Part shown: positions 1 to 8,800 of the stretch, in pieces
How the letters are laid out: each line of letters opens with the position of its first letter
Position numbering within the stretch: position 1 is the first letter of the stretch
Source: a virus
Virus record (IMG/VR): IMGVR_UViG_3300025141_000562
Location: 1 to 28,394 of that record
Reading direction: 5' to 3' (one strand)
DNA: 28,394 nt
Position numbers and translations under genes: made by a program
The notes under the pieces: model-generated
The model's database searches: none
The model's input: the letters and a program-made list of their open reading frames with translations, nothing else
Told to the model about the DNA's origin: nothing

Positions 1-181
1 AGGTAAGGGGGCCTGCGACCTGATCATCGTCTAGGCCACAGGCACGTTGGTATGCTCCGATGGAGGACGTTGTGTTCGGCCCAGCTATGCCGTCGTCAGA
101 GCCACGAGACAAGAAGCCAAGGCGTATCAAGAAGCCCTGGAAAGACTTGACCTCCTCACCCCTCGACCCTCGCCTAATCAT
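1..181 (-). CDS. Partial endolysin: N-terminal peptidoglycan-binding domain
   Basis: An open frame starts at ATG (181-179) and runs off the left edge, giving 60 codons. The visible residues match a PG_binding_1 three-helix domain: GSRGEEV at residues 5-11, FQ at 14-15, LGFL at 21-24, DGIAGPNT at 30-37, AYQ at 43-45, then GL, D and GPLT near the end. In this family the domain anchors cell-wall hydrolases to murein, so the missing C-terminal part is probably the catalytic domain of the lysis enzyme (inference). The start overlaps the stop of the upstream membrane-protein gene as ATGA, which indicates translational coupling and a lysis cassette. No strong Shine-Dalgarno sequence is visible. The domain could instead belong to a virion-associated hydrolase; only the sequence beyond position 1 would decide. 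Confidence 0.82.
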   Translation of the reverse strand, partial: MIRRGSRGEEVKSFQGFLIRLGFLSRGSDDGIAGPNTTSSIGAYQRACGLDDDQVAGPLT

Positions 182-471
182 TTACATCGAGCCCCAGGTA
201 TAGCGGAGCATATCGCTGCGATGTTCTCTCCTGCGTCAGCCATATCGCGTCGAAGCTCCCGCTGCTCCATCAAGATTGTCTCCATCTTAGCCTCACCAAC
301 GGGGTGGGCCTTGAGCGCAGTGTGAATCTTGAGCCCCTCTTCAACCTGCTCGACTCGCTCGGACACGTCCGCGCTCCCAATGGTCAGGAATCCGTAAAAT
401 GAGCCGGCGCTAAATATTAGAGGGATAGCCCACAAAGCCATCTTGAGCCTGTGTTCGGTCTGGGAGGTCAT
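178..471 (-). CDS. Small single-span membrane protein (holin- or spanin-like)
   Basis: 97 aa. A short charged N-terminus is followed by one hydrophobic segment at about residues 11-31 (from MALWAIPLIF to GFLTI). The rest is hydrophilic and probably helical, rich in Glu, Arg and Lys, with a coiled-coil-like stretch around residues 36-85. Two Cys lie near the C-terminus (AICSAIPGARCK). One N-terminal transmembrane helix plus a charged helical tail fits either an i-spanin-like protein or a class III/XhlA-like holin partner; the sequence does not separate these. Its position directly before a peptidoglycan-binding endolysin, with an ATGA overlap, supports a lysis role. The start at 471 lies 13 nt after the upstream stop and lacks a strong ribosome-binding site. 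Confidence 0.75.
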   Translation of the reverse strand: MTSQTEHRLKMALWAIPLIFSAGSFYGFLTIGSADVSERVEQVEEGLKIHTALKAHPVGEAKMETILMEQRELRRDMADAGENIAAICSAIPGARCK

Positions 472-484
472 TGCTTATCGCCCG

Positions 485-1387
485 TCAGCCTGCGCCGCCA
501 TCCCGCCCGCCAAGGCGAAGGATCCTGACGGACGAAAAGTAGTTGTAGAAGGCGGTTCCACTGCTCACCTTAAAGCTCGCAAGAGCCAGTCGCCAGTCGG
601 ACGGATCGATGGCCATGGTCGGCTCAGAGAATGTCCCAGTGGAGGTCATAGGATCTCCTGAGGCCTGGACCCATGCTCGATCTGTCGAGATCGTTTCCAG
701 CGGAACAGCGCTGGTGGCTGTCGATGTTGAATGAGCACAGATCGCATTTCCTCCAGTGAGGTAGACGACGATCTCAAAACTTCTTGGGACTGTCGCTACC
801 GCACCACTTGTCGTGGCGGACGCAGGGTTGGCATCCTCGCCGGCGACCTGCCAAAGACGGGTATTATTATTGTAGTAATTTCGGTAATAGACCCACTTGC
901 TAACTGCAGCAAGGTTAGACGCAGGCTCATACAGGACAACACCATATCCATCGTGGTTGGCGGCGATGGTGACTGGCTCCTCAGTGAACACCTGAACACA
1001 GATGACATCTTGGCTCGTCAGGTTTGGTATGCAGTCCGTCAGGGCTACCGTGAGACAGGGAGAGTCTAAGCCCGCACTCCATGTATTGGTGCCAGCTGCT
1101 GGGGTGATTTTGAGCCCAGATCCGCTCACCCATTCAAGGGTCCCGATAGCTGCGGCAGGGTCGTCGTCGTCGTCCTCTTCGGCAGTCCAGTTCACAGCCT
1201 GACCGTCAGCGTTCCGCGCCCCAAGCTCTATCACAGCATTGTCGGCTATCGACCCAGAACTCTGCGTGGTGAAGTCGAACTCGTACTCCACATACCAAGC
1301 ATCGTCCACTAGATCGCCGCCTCCGCCGCCAGAAAGGCTGGGGGGATGACCCCTGGTGCCAAAACCTGTTCCGGGGTGACTGGGCAT
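485..1387 (-). CDS. Beta-rich virion protein, candidate adhesin
   Basis: 300 aa from the ATG at 1387, which overlaps the preceding stop by one base (TAATG). I prefer this start over longer upstream extensions because of that coupling. The protein opens with a Gly-rich linker (SGGGGG, about residues 20-25), then alternates beta-type segments such as WYVEYEFDF and FEIVVYLTG. It ends in a pattern (WRLALASFKV, then FSSVRILRL) that resembles the last strands of concanavalin A/LamG-like jelly rolls. An acidic run (EEDDDDD) sits in a predicted loop near residue 72. No enzyme motif is seen. Its place at the end of the structural operon, just before lysis, is where podoviruses often encode receptor-binding or decoration proteins. 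That role is inference, and the fold assignment is tentative. Confidence 0.65.
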   Translation of the reverse strand: MPSHPGTGFGTRGHPPSLSGGGGGDLVDDAWYVEYEFDFTTQSSGSIADNAVIELGARNADGQAVNWTAEEDDDDDPAAAIGTLEWVSGSGLKITPAAGTNTWSAGLDSPCLTVALTDCIPNLTSQDVICVQVFTEEPVTIAANHDGYGVVLYEPASNLAAVSKWVYYRNYYNNNTRLWQVAGEDANPASATTSGAVATVPRSFEIVVYLTGGNAICAHSTSTATSAVPLETISTDRAWVQASGDPMTSTGTFSEPTMAIDPSDWRLALASFKVSSGTAFYNYFSSVRILRLGGRDGGAG

Positions 1388-1830
1388 TAACCGTTTCCGG
1401 CAATAGACTTGATATAGAAGGTGACGAAGACGTCCGCGTTTGGGTCCACCGAGCACTGGATAGTGAAGTACGGGGGCGAGAAAAACGGGATGCCCTGAGC
1501 CACCAGATTCGACGACTTGTACGGGGAGGCCGACAGGTCCAGCCCCACGTTGTAGAGCTCGTCCGTCTTGCTGTCGTCGCTGTAGACCCTGATTGTCACG
1601 GTGCCGGCGGCTGCGCCGCCCCCGGTGCCGGAGGTAGCCCGGACACCAACAATCAGCCCGCGGGCAATGCCAGGTGAGGCCGCCTCGACCGCGGCGTCGT
1701 GGGCTCCTCCGATGGCCGCCTCTCCGCTGTGGCGAATCTTTAGGGCAGTGCCCGGATACTCAGATGTTCCGCCAGGATCGCCCACGTTTTGGCGCAGGCA
1801 GTTTGTGTAAACGGGAAAGGTGATTGCCAT
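1387..1830 (-). CDS. Small beta-sandwich-like virion protein
   Basis: 147 aa, ATG at 1830 with AGGAG about 9 nt upstream. After an extended N-terminus, the chain alternates short hydrophobic strands with Gly/Ala/Ser turns, for example ARGLIVGVRA, GTVTIRVYSDD and the final ADVFVTFYIKSI. This is typical of small jelly-roll proteins on phage heads or tails. No catalytic or binding motif is seen and I do not recognise a named family. It overlaps the next gene by one base (TAATG), so the two are probably made together and may form one appendage. It could be a head-decoration protein, a tail-fibre accessory or an adhesin; the sequence alone does not choose. Confidence 0.65.
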   Translation of the reverse strand: MAITFPVYTNCLRQNVGDPGGTSEYPGTALKIRHSGEAAIGGAHDAAVEAASPGIARGLIVGVRATSGTGGGAAAGTVTIRVYSDDSKTDELYNVGLDLSASPYKSSNLVAQGIPFFSPPYFTIQCSVDPNADVFVTFYIKSIAGNG

Positions 1831-1938
1831 TACGAGTCTCCTGGCTTTCGGCCCCCGCTCGTTAGGGGGCTATTGTTTTCACATTACAGGGAAATCCCAC
1901 AGAAGCGAACGCTGACTATGGGCTACTTGATGATTGGG
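1831..1938 (-). other. 108-nt intergenic gap with a small hairpin
   Basis: This is one of the largest non-coding gaps in the window. It lies between the stop of the 189-aa gene and the start of the 147-aa gene. A 6-bp GC hairpin sits at 1851-1856 paired with 1865-1870 (GCCCCC/GGGGGC, 8-nt loop), just upstream of the ribosome-binding site of the 147-aa gene. No U-tract follows on the minus strand, so it is not a classical intrinsic terminator. I see no convincing promoter and no small ORF. Confidence 0.5.
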
Positions 1939-2508
1939 CTAAACGGCTGCCATGAAATACTTAACTGTAATAGCAGCGTCCTGAGCTCCGCCTGAGTTGT
2001 TGTCGAGGTGGACCGCATAGTTCTTGCCAGGACCAATGATTAGATTGCCACCGTGATTTACGTTTAAGGGGGTGGTGCTCAGGGTGTATGCCCCCAATAC
2101 GTCCGTGGTGCCACTTAGCCCGCCAATGCCGTGGTTGCTGCCGTCCCAGATGTATGCGCTGACAGAATTATTGTCTGGGTATGTAGTGTTGAGTGCGTTT
2201 GAGCTTGCAACGTCGGCGTCAGCAATGGTCCCCACCGTATAACCTGAGCGCTCCCAGAAAACGAGTTTTGTGCTGTCGCCACTTACCGTCACTTGGTCAA
2301 TCAAAATAGAATCAGTCTGGCTGTCGTTGATTAGGAGAAGCATGACCCCTCCGGTTGATGTCACTCCAGCCGCTGGGATCCCAGCTACTGTGTAGGCTTT
2401 TCCGTTCCTCGATGCTTGAGACGAAGCCTCCAGCGCTTCAGTGGCGAGCCGATTGTCCTGAGTAACTTTGGCGACGTATCCGCGCCCTGTTCCATCATTG
2501 ATCTGCAT
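1939..2508 (-). CDS. Phage structural protein, beta-rich, candidate appendage or adhesin
   Basis: 189 aa from the ATG at 2508, chosen because GAGGAG lies about 9 nt upstream (2518-2522 region); a longer in-frame start exists but lacks this support. The N-terminus (QINDGTGRGYVAKV, then DNRLATEA and a GKAYTVAG stretch) resembles a recurrent opening of uncharacterised phage virion proteins in which an extended arm precedes a beta-sandwich. The remainder alternates strands such as GGVMLLLIND, ILIDQVTV and KLVFWERSG, and ends ITVKYFMAAV. No enzymatic motif is seen. The gene start overlaps the end of the preceding 103-aa gene by 14 nt. A surface or adhesion function is inference from its composition and its place between the ejection and lysis genes. 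Confidence 0.65.
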   Translation of the reverse strand: MQINDGTGRGYVAKVTQDNRLATEALEASSQASRNGKAYTVAGIPAAGVTSTGGVMLLLINDSQTDSILIDQVTVSGDSTKLVFWERSGYTVGTIADADVASSNALNTTYPDNNSVSAYIWDGSNHGIGGLSGTTDVLGAYTLSTTPLNVNHGGNLIIGPGKNYAVHLDNNSGGAQDAAITVKYFMAAV

Positions 2509-2806
2509 AGTCAACGTCTCCTCTAAGATCTTCCCCCGAAAGCACCTCAAGATGCAATCGGATATGTTTCAATTCATACAGGACTTCTTTTAGCAAGTCT
2601 TGCGTTGTTAAGTCCGAGGTAAGGAGCCCGCCCTCTTTTAGGCGAGCTGTAGATAACTTGGACGTATTACCATCAGGGTCTTCGGCCTCGATGTCCCCAG
2701 TCACCCCAACCGAGATCTTCGATGGAAGTGATCGGACGATTGTTCGCTGCGGCGGCTTCTCGTCGCTTGGCCGAGCTCTCTTGAATCGCTTGGGGTCAAC
2801 TGGCAT
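2495..2806 (-). CDS. Small phage protein with C-terminal amphipathic helix
   Basis: 103 aa. ATG at 2806 is only 2 nt after the stop of the giant gene, so it is probably read by ribosomes finishing that gene; a GAGAAG just upstream is a weak ribosome-binding site. The N-terminal half is basic and extended (PKRFKRARPSDEKPP). The middle is short and beta-like, and residues about 68-92 form a leucine-rich amphipathic helix (LLKEVLYELKHIRLHLEVLSGEDL). Short proteins with this LLxELxxIxxHL pattern recur in tailed-phage structural operons, but their job is unknown to me. The helix could mediate trimerisation or a coiled coil with the neighbouring 189-aa protein. No function is assigned. Confidence 0.6.
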   Translation of the reverse strand: MPVDPKRFKRARPSDEKPPQRTIVRSLPSKISVGVTGDIEAEDPDGNTSKLSTARLKEGGLLTSDLTTQDLLKEVLYELKHIRLHLEVLSGEDLRGDVDYADQ

Positions 2807-2808
2807 GG

Positions 2809-5800
2809 CTACTTCTCAGGCAAGGCGGGTGTCGCAGGGCCAACTGGGAACCCCGCGTCAGGAGGGGTCGCCCCCTCCGAACTCTGGATGTTCATGATCT
2901 GATCCATGAGATCATTCCTAGCCTTCTCAGACTCCCCGTACCTCATTATGGCGTCAATGTCAGCCTCGGTAAGTTTGGTGTTCTTTCTCAGGTATGCGCG
3001 GTGACCGACTTGATCCATGTCCCCCATAGCATCCCACAAGGTCTTATTGTAGCCACGCCAGAAGTTCCGCCGCTCCTGGGCCTCGTTGAGGTCGTAGAGC
3101 TTGATCCCCGTGAAGACCGGGAGGGCCCTTGTTCCCCAAGAAATGGGCTCCGGGTCCGCCCCGACCTCTCCGCTTGTCCCAAGGAGGTATCTCTCGGCAA
3201 TCATCTTGTTGTACTCAGTGACCAGCCGCCACATCGGGAAACTCTTAAGCATGGCCATCCGATAAGTCCCCAGCGAATTACTGTACCTGGGCTCGCCATT
3301 CTCCCCGATAAAGTGGCCAACCTCCCACTTCGTCCCAGACGGAATCTTAGCCCCCTTCTTGTACTCAAAGGTAGGGACTTCCTTCAGGCCAACAAACTCC
3401 CGGAACGGCCTCGGAAGATAGAGCACGTCGCGCCCCGACTTGATGGTCTTGGTTGGGACGTTGTAGTACATCTCATGGCCAAGGAAGCGTGAGAGGATCT
3501 GAGTCGCAGGGTGGGTCCTCGAGATAAGGTCTCCCGGCCTGAACATCGAGATGATGTCCTCTTCCGGGGTGCCGTACCTGGCGATAATCCGCGCCTTGCC
3601 CATGTTGGCGGCCAGGGTGAACTGGAGGTGCTCTGGGGTGAACAGGATGTCGTCCTTCTCAGAGAACCCACGTTCACCCATCATCATGACGTGTTGGAAG
3701 GCCGCGTACCTCTTTGGCTCGTTCGCCAGTAGGTAGGGCTGGAGAAGTCTGATGTTCTTTGACGACCAAGTGTAGAAGGGGAAGATCCTCCTCATCACGT
3801 TCTTCTCAAACGGCGAGAGCTTGAAGTAGTTGAAGATCGTCGCGTCCACAATCTCCCGGGCAGCGTCGTCGCTCAGCCCCTTGGCCTTTCCGGCAAACCA
3901 ACCAACGGCCTTCGCCTGCTCCTCAATCTTCACCCCGACCCCAGCGTGAACGATGAAGGCGGAGTTGGCCGCAACGGCAGCCCCACCACCACCAAGGAAC
4001 CCATACAGCATGTTTTTGACGATACGCTCAGGCCGACTCTCGTCCGGGGCCAGCGGGGAGAGAGCCCCGAAGCCGGCACCAGCAACACCCGTGGCCAGGC
4101 CCACCTTCGTTGCCGGGGACCCAGTAACCCCCTTAGCAAGGCGCTCTGCCCTAGACACGTTGGAGAGGGGTTTCGACCCGGTTGTAATTGAGTCCAGCCA
4201 GACATCAAGCGCGGCCGAGGTCGCAGCCTTGGTATTCCCCCACAGGCTTGGGTGCGCCCGAACGACCCCAGTCAAGTCTTGGCCCGGCTTAAAGGCGCCC
4301 CGGGCTGCCTTCAGGGGCTCCTTCATGTACAGGTCATAGATCGCCCCGGGGGCAGCGCCTCCGGTTCCACCCATTAAGACTCCGGCGAAGGCTTGGACGA
4401 GCTTTCTCCCCTCTGGGGTGTCGTCTGGGCCCATGTTGTAGCCAATCACCCCGCCTGCGGCGGCTCCTATGCCCGTGGTGACGAGGGGGGTGCCCAGACG
4501 ACCCGCCCGCACGATGTCTCCGCGGCTTTTCGCAGCTCTACGCATTTCCTCTGACCTGTAGCCGGGGCTAACCCACCCGGTCTTCATCCTCTTAAAGCCA
4601 AGCTGGATGTCCGACGGGTTCCAGTCGTCCATGAGGACGCCGACGTTCCTCATCTTCTCTTTCCACTCGCGGATCGTGCGAACTTCCTTTGACTTGAGTC
4701 CGGTGACCGGGTCGTTGATGTTCAGAGTGAATGTTCTCGGGCCAGCCTTCCGCCCGAGTCCGATCTCAAACTTCGTGATCTCCTCGGGGGCCACCAGGAG
4801 CCACATCATCTCCATTTGACGGACAGGATTGAGCGCGGCGGCCCCGTGGGCAATGTACGTAGTTACTACGTTTGAGAGCGCATTTCTCCCGTGAAACGCG
4901 ATTGCTGACACTGTGACCGACGCTTTAAAAAAGTTGAGCGTGTCCTGGAAGGTTCCTCCCACCAGCTCTTGGACCGGCCCAAGGCGCCGCCAGTCCGAAA
5001 GCCAATCTGGCTTGTTCATGTGTTCGACGAACGTCGCGACCTCATTCGGCAGGTAGAGCTCGTTCGCCAAGACCCTGCTTTGCATTTCCACAATGGGGTC
5101 TGATACGTCAATTTTTTGCTCCCTGAAAAAGCGCATGACGTCGTCAACGGCCGTTTCTGGGGATGAGTTCTTTAGAAGGGTAGAGACCTGGGCTTCGTAG
5201 GTCCTCCACCCCTCCCAAGCATTCGCCTCAAACACACCGCGGACGTAACTGACGCTATCAACCTTCCGATACCCGGCCCTGGTCGCCTCGAGATCAACAA
5301 TCTGCCTAGCCTCGCCCACAGTCTTCGGCATCTCCCCCGAAGCATTCCTCATGGTCTTCCAACGACCCCCACGAAGCATCCCAACGAAGGTGTCCCCCTT
5401 TGGGAATTGTTTTGCCATGTCTCGGCCAAACCGCTGCATTGCAACGCCAGCGGAGATGGCGTCCCCGTAGTGCTTCATGACGATGTGTGCTTGGTGCTCG
5501 TAGTAGCGGATCTTGTCGAGGCCCTCCTTCTCGACAAGGTGCAGCAGTTCGTCCAGGGGTGGGATCTCCTTTGCCGGAAAGGTTGGGTTCTTCTCCCGCC
5601 AAAGCATCTCGGCCATGCCAAGCTGGGTTCGCTGCTCCTTCTCGATCAAGATCCCCTTCTCTGTTCGCTGGAGGAGGGGTGCCGCAGCCGTGGGGTCCTT
5701 CCTCGTCATCAACTTGCTAAACTTCTTGAACCCACCCACGGTCATCATCTGGTGGGTATACCCCTCGACCTGCATCTTCTCGTACCACCAGGCCAGAGAC

Positions 5801-8800
5801 CGGCCCTTCGGCAAGAGCCCCTCTAGCTTCAGCAACTCAAAGGCCATCTTCTGCATGTCCCGAATAGCCTCGACAGCGGTCTTTGCTGCTGCCGACAGGT
5901 TCTTGTACTCAGCCGGGTCGAAGGTTGGGCGGCGAAGGGCTCGAGCTGACTGCCTGACATCTGCCAAAGACATTCCCTCGAGGGCCTCCAGATAGTCGTC
6001 AACAAAGGCCGGGTCCAGGGCCTTGGTTGCCTTGGTTACGACCCTGTCAATGTTGTCGTGAATTGAGCGGAGCGCTCGCAGTTCGTCAGCGTCCGCCACC
6101 CCGAGGAGTTCCTTGACCGTCTGCCTTATGATCTGAGCTCGGCCAACTTCGGCCTCAATCATCCCAAGGACTGGGCGCTCAAGAATGTCTGGCCCCGGAA
6201 CCCTCTCAAGGTCAGCCCCCCGAACGTCACGGATACCCGGACGCTCAAACTGCCTGCCCTCCTTCAGGGCGGGCTTATGCCTAGACAGTTTCTCCCGCAT
6301 ATTGCGGAGTTTCGCTGTGGTCGGGCGGGGCTTGAGCTTGGCAGGCTTGGCGATGTCCTCGATGATCCCAGCGGCGGAGACGGGGGGAGCGACTGGGGGA
6401 GTGACGGCCGCGGGGGGAGCGGGCTTCGGGGGCACCTTCGGTCGGCTCTCGTGGACGACATCAACAAGCCCGTCCACGACCCTCTTTGACGAAAAGGCCT
6501 CAAGCCCCGCCTTATCAAACGCCCATTGCCCAGGCCTACCCTCCGCCTTTCCAATCTTTTGGTACTTGTTCAGGGCCTTGTTGTAGTCCGACCTCCACGA
6601 CCGAGCCACCTTAGCCAGCGCCGGGTCAAGGGGGAGTTCGGATGAGATGTCGGATATTGTACGGAGATACGTTTCCAACTTGGTGCCGTGCTCGCCAAAA
6701 AGGGCGAGCCTTCTGGCGGCGGCGTCATCCATGCCCTCCTTCCCAGAGAGCCTGTGCTCATAAAGCCGAGAAAGGTACTCGTCCCTCTCTGCCTTAGTGG
6801 CCGTCGCTGGAGGCATATCCGGGGCAACCGGGGTGGGCTTAGCAATGTCCTCGATGATCCCAGCGGCCGAGGCGGGAGGGGCTTCGGGGGTGTACCTGGG
6901 AAGCGCCTCGCCAATGATAGTTGGTTCGTTCTCCCAGCCCAACGGTTTCTCAATTTTCCGGATCTCATCGTTGGCAATTTTTACGATGTCTGCGGTACGG
7001 TCAGACGGCTTTTTCTTCGCCTTACCTAAGATGGCGAGGGCGGCCTCTCTAGCGTCCACGACCGAACCGAAGAGCCAGCCCCCGAAGTCGGGGCTAAACA
7101 AATCTCTTGTGGTGGTTTTAGATATATCAACCAGTTGTCCAGGGTACTCCCACGGGGCCTGCCCTCCGTAGCCAGAGACAGTCAACTCCCACCCCTCGCC
7201 AGGAATTTTCGCAATGGTGGCGTTGGCGTGAAAGTGTTCGCCGGTTTCTGGGTGGGTTACGGTTCCTTGCCAAGACTCGCCCTTGTTCTTTGCGTAGTTT
7301 GTTCGTTCGGGGGCGGTCGCCTGAACGGGAGCGAGGGCCTCCTCGGCACCTGCTGCTGCGGCTGCAGGGGGTGGTTCGGGGGCTGCGGCTGGAGTTGGGG
7401 GCTTCTCGACCTTCGGCTTTCCGGGGAGCTCGTAGTACTCGGGCTTGATGCGGAAGCCATTTCCGTCGTCGGTCTTGGTTACGATCCCACTCTCAATCAA
7501 GTCGTCCAGAGCCTTATCCAGTTGTGTCTCGGAAACTGGCTTCGCCTTCTTGCGTCCACTCAGGAACGTAGAGAGGTCGTCCTTTGTGAAGGTTAGGCCG
7601 TGCTCGAGGAAACTCTCCGATGCCGGGATGTTGAGGTCCCGGATTGCTACGAGTCCCGCCTTGTTCTCTGCGATCATGTGCCTAGCAACCGTCTTGCTGA
7701 GCCTCCCGGATGGCAGCGGCGGGATGTCGGCCCTGGCAGCGGTCCTGGCTACGGGTCGGTACTGAATCCCCCTAGAGACGTGGCTCGTTACCCCCTGGAG
7801 GAGGCTCATCCCAACGTCGGCCATGTCGACGGGCTCCCCAAGGGCCTCCACGAACTTGCCTATCAGCTCGGCCTCCTTCTTGGTCCCCTTTGCCAGCATT
7901 ACGTCGTAGGCGAGCTTGTGGAACTTTGACCCGATAGCCCTCCTTGCTATGTCCTGCTTCCAGTACCCCTGGACGACCCGCTGGGCCTCTTGGTCTGTGA
8001 TCAGGTCGATGAGCTTCGCCGGCTTCCAGTTGGGAGCCTCCTTCGTCCCGTGGTTGACGTTCCACCCAAGGACACTGCTGTCCACCCCAAAGGCCCTCTG
8101 GACAAAGTCCGTCATGGGGCGCCTGCCCTCATACGCAAAGATTGCGTGATCGACCTGGGCCACCATCCGGCCAGCCCCGTCAAAGACCTTGAATAGGTTC
8201 CCCGTCGTCTTTTTCGGGAACATGCTGGCGGGCCTGAGTGGGTCGAACATCTCTGCCAACATGTGGTCTACGACCTCGTCTGGCGTCAGCTTCTTTGGAG
8301 CCTTGAGTCTCTCTATCTTTTTCTCTAGGTCGGCAATCTTCTTTATCTTGCGGGCCCTGGCGGCCGAGTCACCAAAGGGCACCGTGTAGGAGCCCGCGGC
8401 ATGGGTGCGATGCGCTTCGTCCCCTCTCAACTCGCCCCTTGCTGCATCAAGCTGGTCTTGAAGTCGAGTTGCCTGAGCGGCCTTCCCCTCGGGGATGACC
8501 ATCACGGGGGCCTCTTCGGGAATCAGGCCCCTTCTCTGTCGAATCTTCCGAGCGGCCCCCTTCCCGTAAAGGAAGTCACGAACAGCCTCCGCCCCAGGGG
8601 AGCCCTTCCCAGCAGCCGCAATCCTGTCAACAACTGCACCCACGGAGGGGATGGCGTCGTCCCCGTAGGTCACCAGAATCTTTGTACTGTCCAGGTATGG
8701 CACCCCCTCGTCAAAGCGGATGGCCTCGTCAAAGTCGATGTGCTTGACCTCGAGCCACGCGGGATCACCCTTCCCCCGGGCATGCCTGAGCGCCACAGTC

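Noticed and set aside
60-203. A 47-codon plus-strand ORF (ATG at 60) opposite the endolysin start, and an overlapping longer plus-strand frame from 47
   Set aside because: Neither has a ribosome-binding site, and the minus-strand frame here gives a clear peptidoglycan-binding domain coupled to its neighbour.
1851-1870. Intrinsic terminator upstream of the 147-aa gene
   Set aside because: The stem is only 6 bp, no U-tract follows on the transcribed strand, and it lies right before a ribosome-binding site; kept only as a hairpin note.
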